NCBI GenBank assembly: GCA_015056735.1
Contig: SVFT01000001.1
Span: 248,001-312,000 of the forward strand
Direction of reading: 5' to 3'
Length of the DNA: 64,000 nucleotides
Source of the DNA: Lachnospiraceae bacterium
GTDB lineage: Bacteria > Bacillota > Clostridia > Lachnospirales > Lachnospiraceae
The notes beneath the pieces were generated by a model. That model was not told the origin of the DNA. It saw nothing but the letters and a program-made list of their open reading frames with translations, and did not search any database. The position numbers were made by a program, and so were the translations under genes. How positions within the stretch are numbered: position 1 is the stretch's first letter; the number at the start of each line of letters is the position of its first letter. Positions 59,608 through 64,000 of this stretch are shown one piece after another.

Positions 59608-60612
59608 ATGCCTGATGAGATGACTGGTGCGCAGAAGGCGGCCATATTATTGATCTCTCTGGGACCCGAACAGTCATCACAGATCTTCAAGCATCTCAAG
59701 GAAGAAGAGATCGAGGAGCTGACACTGGAGATCGCAAATACAAGAAGTATCACACCGCAGTTGAAGGAGCAGGTTATTGAGGAATTCTATCAGATCTGTC
59801 TTGCACAGCAGTACATTGCGGAAGGTGGTATTACATACGCAAAGGAACTTCTGGAAAAAGCGCTTGGCGAAGAGCGTGCAAAGGACGTAATCGGCAAGCT
59901 GACAGCATCGTTGCAGGTAAAGCCGTTCGAGTTTGTCAGAAAGACAGATGCTTCCCAGCTTTTGAACTTCATTCAGGACGAGCATCCGCAGACGATCGCG
60001 CTTATCATGTCCTACCTGTCGTCGCAGCAGTCTTCTCTGATCCTGTCGGCGCTGCCGCCCGACAGGCAGGCCGATGTCGCAAAGCGTATCGCGATGATGG
60101 ACAGAACGAGCCCGGATGTCATCAAGGAAGTGGAGAAAGTTTTGGAATCCAAACTGTCCTCTCTTGTCAACCAGGATTACACGGTCATCGGCGGTGTCGA
60201 TGTTGTTGTAGAGATCCTGAATGCGGTAGACCGTGGTACGGAAAAGCATATCATGGAGACACTGGAGATCGAAGAGCCGGAATTGGCAGACGAGATCCGC
60301 AAGAAGATGTTCGTTTTCGAGGATATTCTGCTTCTCGACGACAGAGCGATTCAGCGTGTGCTGCGTGATGTTGATAACAACGATCTGGCGATCGCCCTCA
60401 AGGGCTCCAATGAACAGGTTCAGAATGCGATCTTTAACAACCTCTCGAAGCGTCTTGCCGTCATGATCAAAGAAGATATGGAATTCATGGGCCCTGTACG
60501 TATGAAGGACGTAGAAGAGGCGCAGCAGAAGATCGTAAATATCATCAGAAAACTGGAAGATTCCGCAGAGATTGTTATTTCCAGAGGCGGAGGAGACGAA
60601 ATTGTTGTCTAA
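59608..60612 (+). CDS. fliG: Flagellar motor switch protein FliG
   Basis: A 334-residue rotor protein. The three armadillo-like parts are present: FliF-binding N domain (MTGAQKAAILLISLGPEQSSQIFKHL), the middle domain with the EHPQ motif (DEHPQTIALIMSYL), and the C-terminal torque helix (LLDDRAIQRVLRDVDNNDLAIALKG) with its charged residues that meet the stator. Its end overlaps the fliH start by 11 bases. Confidence 0.97.
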   Translation: MPDEMTGAQKAAILLISLGPEQSSQIFKHLKEEEIEELTLEIANTRSITPQLKEQVIEEFYQICLAQQYIAEGGITYAKELLEKALGEERAKDVIGKLTASLQVKPFEFVRKTDASQLLNFIQDEHPQTIALIMSYLSSQQSSLILSALPPDRQADVAKRIAMMDRTSPDVIKEVEKVLESKLSSLVNQDYTVIGGVDVVVEILNAVDRGTEKHIMETLEIEEPELADEIRKKMFVFEDILLLDDRAIQRVLRDVDNNDLAIALKGSNEQVQNAIFNNLSKRLAVMIKEDMEFMGPVRMKDVEEAQQKIVNIIRKLEDSAEIVISRGGGDEIVV

Positions 60613-61510
60613 TAATCTGCTGAAAAGCAACTGGAGTATTGTGGACGAAGATGTCCGCGTCATCAACAACACCGAGCTGATCGAGAACCGGGTGCGCGAG
60701 TCGATAAAGCGCGACAGTCAGATCCGCGAAGATGTTGATTATGGAGACCCTTACGGGGATGGGAGCCCCGAGGGTGGTTTTCAGAGTGGCCTGCAGGCGG
60801 AGATGCTTGAAGGCTACGAGGGGGAAGAAGGCGAAGGAGCACCCGTGATCAAGGCAGCTCCGCCCGAGCCGGCTTATGCGGGTCCTTCGCCGGAAGAGCT
60901 TCTTCAAGAAGCGCAGGAAGAGATCGACAGGATGCGTGCGCAGCTTGAAGAGGAGGCAGCGGCTGCAAAGCAGCAGGCGGCCGATGAAGGTTTTGCCCAA
61001 GGCAAAGAAGAAGGCTACAACCAGGGGCTTCAGGAAGGCCACGACGAAGGTTTTCAGCGTGGTTACGACGAGGGAATGTCCTCCGCAGAGGAGCATATCG
61101 CGGAGCAGAAGCTCCTGCTTGAGAAGGAATACAACAAGAGATCGGAAGCACTTGAACCGATGCTTGTCGACAAGATCACATCCATTTACGAGCATGTCTT
61201 TCACATCAATTTGGAGAGCCTCCGCGATGTAGTGGTCGGGCTTCTGACCGCCTGTCTGCAACGTGTTGAGAGCAGCAGGAATTACATCATCCATACATCC
61301 AAAGAAGACTATCCGTATGTTTCCATGCAGAAGAGGCACTTGCAGGAAGCGATCGGCGCTAGGGAAGCAAACCTCGAAGTCATTGAGGATACGATGCTTT
61401 CCAAGAACCAGTGCATGGTCGAGACGGATATGGGGATCTACGACTGCAGCCTTGACATGGAGCTGATCGCTCTGAAAAAAGAACTGCAGCTATTATCTTA
61501 TTCAGAATAA
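60602..61510 (+). CDS. fliH: Flagellar assembly protein FliH
   Basis: A 302-residue regulator of the export ATPase FliI. It starts at a TTG (60602) inside the end of fliG, because GGAGGAG lies 6-7 bases upstream; no ATG is available nearby. The centre is a long coiled coil with Gly-repeat pattern (EGFAQGKEEGYNQGLQEGHDEGFQRGYDEG), the GxxxG run typical of FliH. The C-terminus is the V-ATPase-E-like part. It is longer than E. coli FliH (235) because of an acidic N-terminal stretch. Confidence 0.9.
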   Translation: MLSNNLLKSNWSIVDEDVRVINNTELIENRVRESIKRDSQIREDVDYGDPYGDGSPEGGFQSGLQAEMLEGYEGEEGEGAPVIKAAPPEPAYAGPSPEELLQEAQEEIDRMRAQLEEEAAAAKQQAADEGFAQGKEEGYNQGLQEGHDEGFQRGYDEGMSSAEEHIAEQKLLLEKEYNKRSEALEPMLVDKITSIYEHVFHINLESLRDVVVGLLTACLQRVESSRNYIIHTSKEDYPYVSMQKRHLQEAIGAREANLEVIEDTMLSKNQCMVETDMGIYDCSLDMELIALKKELQLLSYSE

Positions 61511-61525
61511 GGAGTGCATCGTTTC

Positions 61526-62860
61526 ATGGGCATTTCTTTGCAGGAAGCGTTCAATCTTTCCAAGTACGATAAGGCAAAAGAACAGACTTATTTCAAGAAG
61601 ATGGGCAAGGTCCTCAATGTAGTCGGACTGACCATTGAGAGCGCCGGTCCTGACGCAAAGCTGTCGGATATCTGCTATATCCATTCGGAAGATCGTCCGG
61701 AACGCAAGATCATGGCCGAGGTAGTCGGCTTTAAAGAAGGCAAAACACTCCTGATGCCGTATGACGATACCGAGGGCATCAGCGTCGGCAATCAGGTTGA
61801 AAATACAGGCGCTTCATTGCAGATCGCCGTGGGGGATTTTCTCCTCGGACAGACATTGGACGGTCTCGGAAGACCGACGGATCCGAATGTGGTCTTTCCG
61901 GAAGATGCGCCGCGCTACGGTGTGGAAGCGATGCCGCCCGATCCGATGAGCAGGGCGATCATTGACGAAGTCCTGCCGCTTGGCGTGAAGGCGGTCGACG
62001 GTCTGATCACAGTCGGAAAAGGCCAGCGTATCGGAATATTTGCAGGGTCGGGCGTCGGGAAATCGACGCTTCTTGGTATGTTTGCAAGAAACACCAAGGC
62101 CGACATCAATGTGATCGCCCTGATCGGCGAGCGCGGACGTGAGGTCCGTGAGTTCGTAGAGAGGGATATGGGGCCGGAAGGTATGGCGCGCAGTATCGTT
62201 GTCGTTGCGACAAGCGACAAGCCGGCGCTTGAAAGAAAAAAGGCGGCCAAGACCGCTACGGCGATCGCAGAATATTTTCGTGACCGGGGCAAGGATGTCC
62301 TTTTGATGATGGATTCCCTGACCCGTTTTTCCATGGCGCAAAGAGAGATCGGCCTCGCAAACGGAGAGCCGCCCGTAACAAGGGGCTATCCGCCGAGCGT
62401 ATACGCGGAAATGCCCAAGCTCTTAGAGCGTGCGGGCAGAAGCGCGGAAGGCTCCATCACGGGGCTCTATACGGTCCTGGTGGACGGTGATGATTTTAAC
62501 GAACCGATCACGGATACGGCCAGAAGTATTCTGGACGGTCATATCATGCTCAGCAGGAAACTTGTTCACAAGAACCATTATCCTGCCGTCGATGTCCTGC
62601 AGAGTATCTCCAGGTGCATGTCGGCGATCACACCCAAAGAGCACCGGCAGGCGGCCGGCAAGCTTAAGAATGTGCTTGCGACATACGCGGATGCGGAGGA
62701 TCTGATCAATATCGGCGCGTACAAGAAAGGGAGCAATCCGTCGATCGATTATGCGATCGAGAAGATCGATGCGACCAATCGCTTTTTGATGCAGGATGTG
62801 GACGAGAAGTTTGACTATGAGACGATCGTATCCGAGCTGGAAGCACTCTATGCGGATTAG
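61526..62860 (+). CDS. fliI: Flagellar protein export ATPase FliI
   Basis: A 444-residue homologue of the F1 beta subunit. Walker A is GSGVGKSTLLGMF near residue 170, followed by ALIGERGREVREFVERD and the Walker B region DVLLMMDSLTRFSMAQREI. It powers entry of flagellar subunits into the export gate. A GTG at 61514 falls inside the AAGGAG Shine-Dalgarno, so the ATG at 61526 is preferred. Confidence 0.96.
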   Translation: MGISLQEAFNLSKYDKAKEQTYFKKMGKVLNVVGLTIESAGPDAKLSDICYIHSEDRPERKIMAEVVGFKEGKTLLMPYDDTEGISVGNQVENTGASLQIAVGDFLLGQTLDGLGRPTDPNVVFPEDAPRYGVEAMPPDPMSRAIIDEVLPLGVKAVDGLITVGKGQRIGIFAGSGVGKSTLLGMFARNTKADINVIALIGERGREVREFVERDMGPEGMARSIVVVATSDKPALERKKAAKTATAIAEYFRDRGKDVLLMMDSLTRFSMAQREIGLANGEPPVTRGYPPSVYAEMPKLLERAGRSAEGSITGLYTVLVDGDDFNEPITDTARSILDGHIMLSRKLVHKNHYPAVDVLQSISRCMSAITPKEHRQAAGKLKNVLATYADAEDLINIGAYKKGSNPSIDYAIEKIDATNRFLMQDVDEKFDYETIVSELEALYAD

Positions 62861-62873
62861 AAGGATGTAAGGC

Positions 62874-63326
62874 ATGGCCAGATTTATCTATTCGATGCAA
62901 AAGATCCTGAATATCAAGATCCGGCTGGAAGATCAGGCAAAACTGGAATTCGGGATGGCGCAGGCAAGGCTCATCGCAGAGCAGGAGAAGCTTCAGACGC
63001 TTTACGAGAGAAAGGCCGGCTACGAGGATGACTACCGCAGATACAGCGAAGGCGTTCTGGATCTGCAGAAGATGCAGGAAGCCAAGGAAGCGAGCCTTCG
63101 CATGGACGATTTCATCGTCGATCAGAAGGAACGTATCAGAAGGGCGGAAGATGAGCTCGAGGTGGAACGGCGCAAGCTGACCGCTGCCATCCAGGAGCGC
63201 AAGATACAGGAAAAACTGCGCGAACGCGCTTTCGAACAGTTTCTGGAAGAAGAGAAGGCGGCAGAACGCAAAGAGATCGATGAACTGACCAGTTATACAT
63301 ACGGACAGAAGATTGACATACAGTGA
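62874..63326 (+). CDS. fliJ: Flagellar export chaperone FliJ
   Basis: A 150-residue protein that is almost wholly coiled coil (F-I-Y-x-M-Q-K-I-L-N-I-K-I-R-L-E-D-Q-A-K-L-E-F at the start, many Lys/Glu/Arg heptads). Position after fliI and length match FliJ, the shaft-like stalk of the export ATPase. Sequence conservation in the family is low, so the call leans on context. Confidence 0.88.
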   Translation: MARFIYSMQKILNIKIRLEDQAKLEFGMAQARLIAEQEKLQTLYERKAGYEDDYRRYSEGVLDLQKMQEAKEASLRMDDFIVDQKERIRRAEDELEVERRKLTAAIQERKIQEKLRERAFEQFLEEEKAAERKEIDELTSYTYGQKIDIQ

Positions 63327-63336
63327 GGAATGAAGG

Positions 63337-64000
63337 ATGGCTGAGAACGGCACGCAGACTCCGGAAGAGATCGAACAGAACAAGGAACGGCTCAAAGAAG
63401 AAAAGAAAAAACTGAAAGAAGAGCAGAAAGCCCAGAAGAAAGAGGCAAAGAAGCGCGCAAAAGAGATAGCGGCACAGGAAGACGAGCTGGATGATGAGAT
63501 CGAAGGGGGCGGCGCCCCTGTTCTTTTGGTGACGCTGATCATCGTATCGCTTTGGATCGCGATCCTTGCACTCCTGATCAAACTGGATGTGGGCGGTTTC
63601 GGATCCGGCGTTCTTGCACCCGTTTTAAAAAACGTTCCGGTGATCAATAAGATCCTGCCGACGGAGAAGATGCCGTCGGATGCATCCGATGCGCCGTCTT
63701 CCGATTTCGAAGATAAGTACGGACAGTATCAGAGCATCCAGGAAGCGGTCGATCAGATCAGACAGCTGGAGCTGGAACTGGAACTTGCGCAGAGCAGCCA
63801 GCAGACGGACAGCAAGAAAGTTGAGGAGATGCAGGCAGAGATCGAACGTCTGCGTACATTCGAGAACAACCAGATCGCGTTTGAGAAGATCAAGAATCAG
63901 TTCTACAACGAGGTCGTTTATGCGGATAAAGGGCCCGGAGCGGACGAGTATATCAAGTATTATGAGTCGATGGACCCGACGACGGCGCAGGAGATCTATC
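63337..64000 (+). CDS. MotE-like flagellar protein with coiled coils and one membrane helix (partial, runs off the right edge)
   Basis: The frame opens at an ATG (63337) with AAGG upstream and is still open at the window end, about 221 residues. A highly charged Lys/Glu coiled coil (residues ~10-55) is followed by one transmembrane helix (VLLVTLIIVSLWIAILALLI, near 66-85), a Pro/Ser/Asp linker, a second coiled coil (IRQLELELELAQSSQQ, ~135-170), and a segment DEYIKYYESMDPTTAQEIY that looks like the start of an MgtE-N/MotE-type domain. Position after fliJ fits a MotE-like motor or export accessory protein. Confidence 0.7.
   Translation, partial: MAENGTQTPEEIEQNKERLKEEKKKLKEEQKAQKKEAKKRAKEIAAQEDELDDEIEGGGAPVLLVTLIIVSLWIAILALLIKLDVGGFGSGVLAPVLKNVPVINKILPTEKMPSDASDAPSSDFEDKYGQYQSIQEAVDQIRQLELELELAQSSQQTDSKKVEEMQAEIERLRTFENNQIAFEKIKNQFYNEVVYADKGPGADEYIKYYESMDPTTAQEIY

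Noticed and set aside
60575-61339. Minus-strand 254-codon ORF opposite fliH
   Set aside because: It lies wholly antisense to fliH, a well-supported operon gene, and has no family features.

Overview
The window looks like chromosomal DNA of a motile anaerobic Lachnospiraceae-type Clostridium with roughly balanced GC. The order dgt-dnaG-rpoD-trmK, the run dprA-topA-codY leading into flgB-flgC-fliE-fliF-fliG-fliH-fliI-fliJ, the cysE-cysS T-box, the oxygen-independent enzymes HemW and ThiH, and sigma-H downstream of rlmB all fit that group. Species cannot be named from the sequence alone.

Layout. 1-3.4 kb: the tail of an unidentified protein, a BASS transporter, a lipoprotein, an orphan double-glycine peptide, a 27-bp perfect inverted repeat and a leftover 3' end of a duplicate of the first gene. 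3.4-10.2 kb: a replication/transcription block (dGTPase-like, primase, sigma-A, TrmK, TGS-nucleoside kinase) followed by RNase P RNA. 10.2-18.5 kb: a LacI-controlled ABC uptake operon ending in a ureidoglycolate-lyase-like protein and a DhaK/DhaL pair with altered active-site motifs. 18.6-24.2 kb: repeats, then a TetR-controlled MacAB-like efflux operon with two visible operators. 24.2-29 kb: ispF, a cysteine T-box, cysE-cysS-mrnC-rlmB-sigH and tRNA-Thr. 29-38.5 kb: an SPFH / zinc-ribbon / TPM envelope module, a second ureidoglycolate-lyase-like protein, a trypsin-like protease, two G3E GTPases (one very His-rich), an iron alcohol dehydrogenase and a diguanylate cyclase. 38.5-46.5 kb: rpsT, a repeat-rich spacer, lepA-hemW, pilT, yjbQ, a FIST/GGDEF deletion remnant and a large GGDEF protein. 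46.5-50.3 kb: a thiS-F-G-H-tenI thiazole operon behind a terminator-embedded leader that may be an HMP-PP riboswitch. 50.3-55.4 kb: REP-like hairpins around a second orphan double-glycine peptide, then comM/yifB, dprA and topA. 55.5-64 kb: codY and the flagellar basal-body/export operon, running off the right edge in a MotE-like gene.

How the parts connect. Sugar uptake and the DhaK/L kinase probably form one catabolic route under the divergent LacI repressor. The thiazole genes act in sequence, and their last member looks more like the tautomerase TenI than a ThiE synthase. The cysteine T-box ties cysteine synthesis and charging to the tRNA-Cys pool. CodY sits just upstream of the flagellar operon but has its own terminator.

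The most unusual signals are small ones: two unrelated-locus GG-leader peptides without an exporter, REP-like hairpins that supply stop codons, a shared structured ~105-nt repeat at two loci, the gene-tail remnant beside a large palindrome, and a Shine-Dalgarno sequence buried in a terminator-like hairpin before dgt. All functional calls rest on reading motifs by eye; no database search was run.
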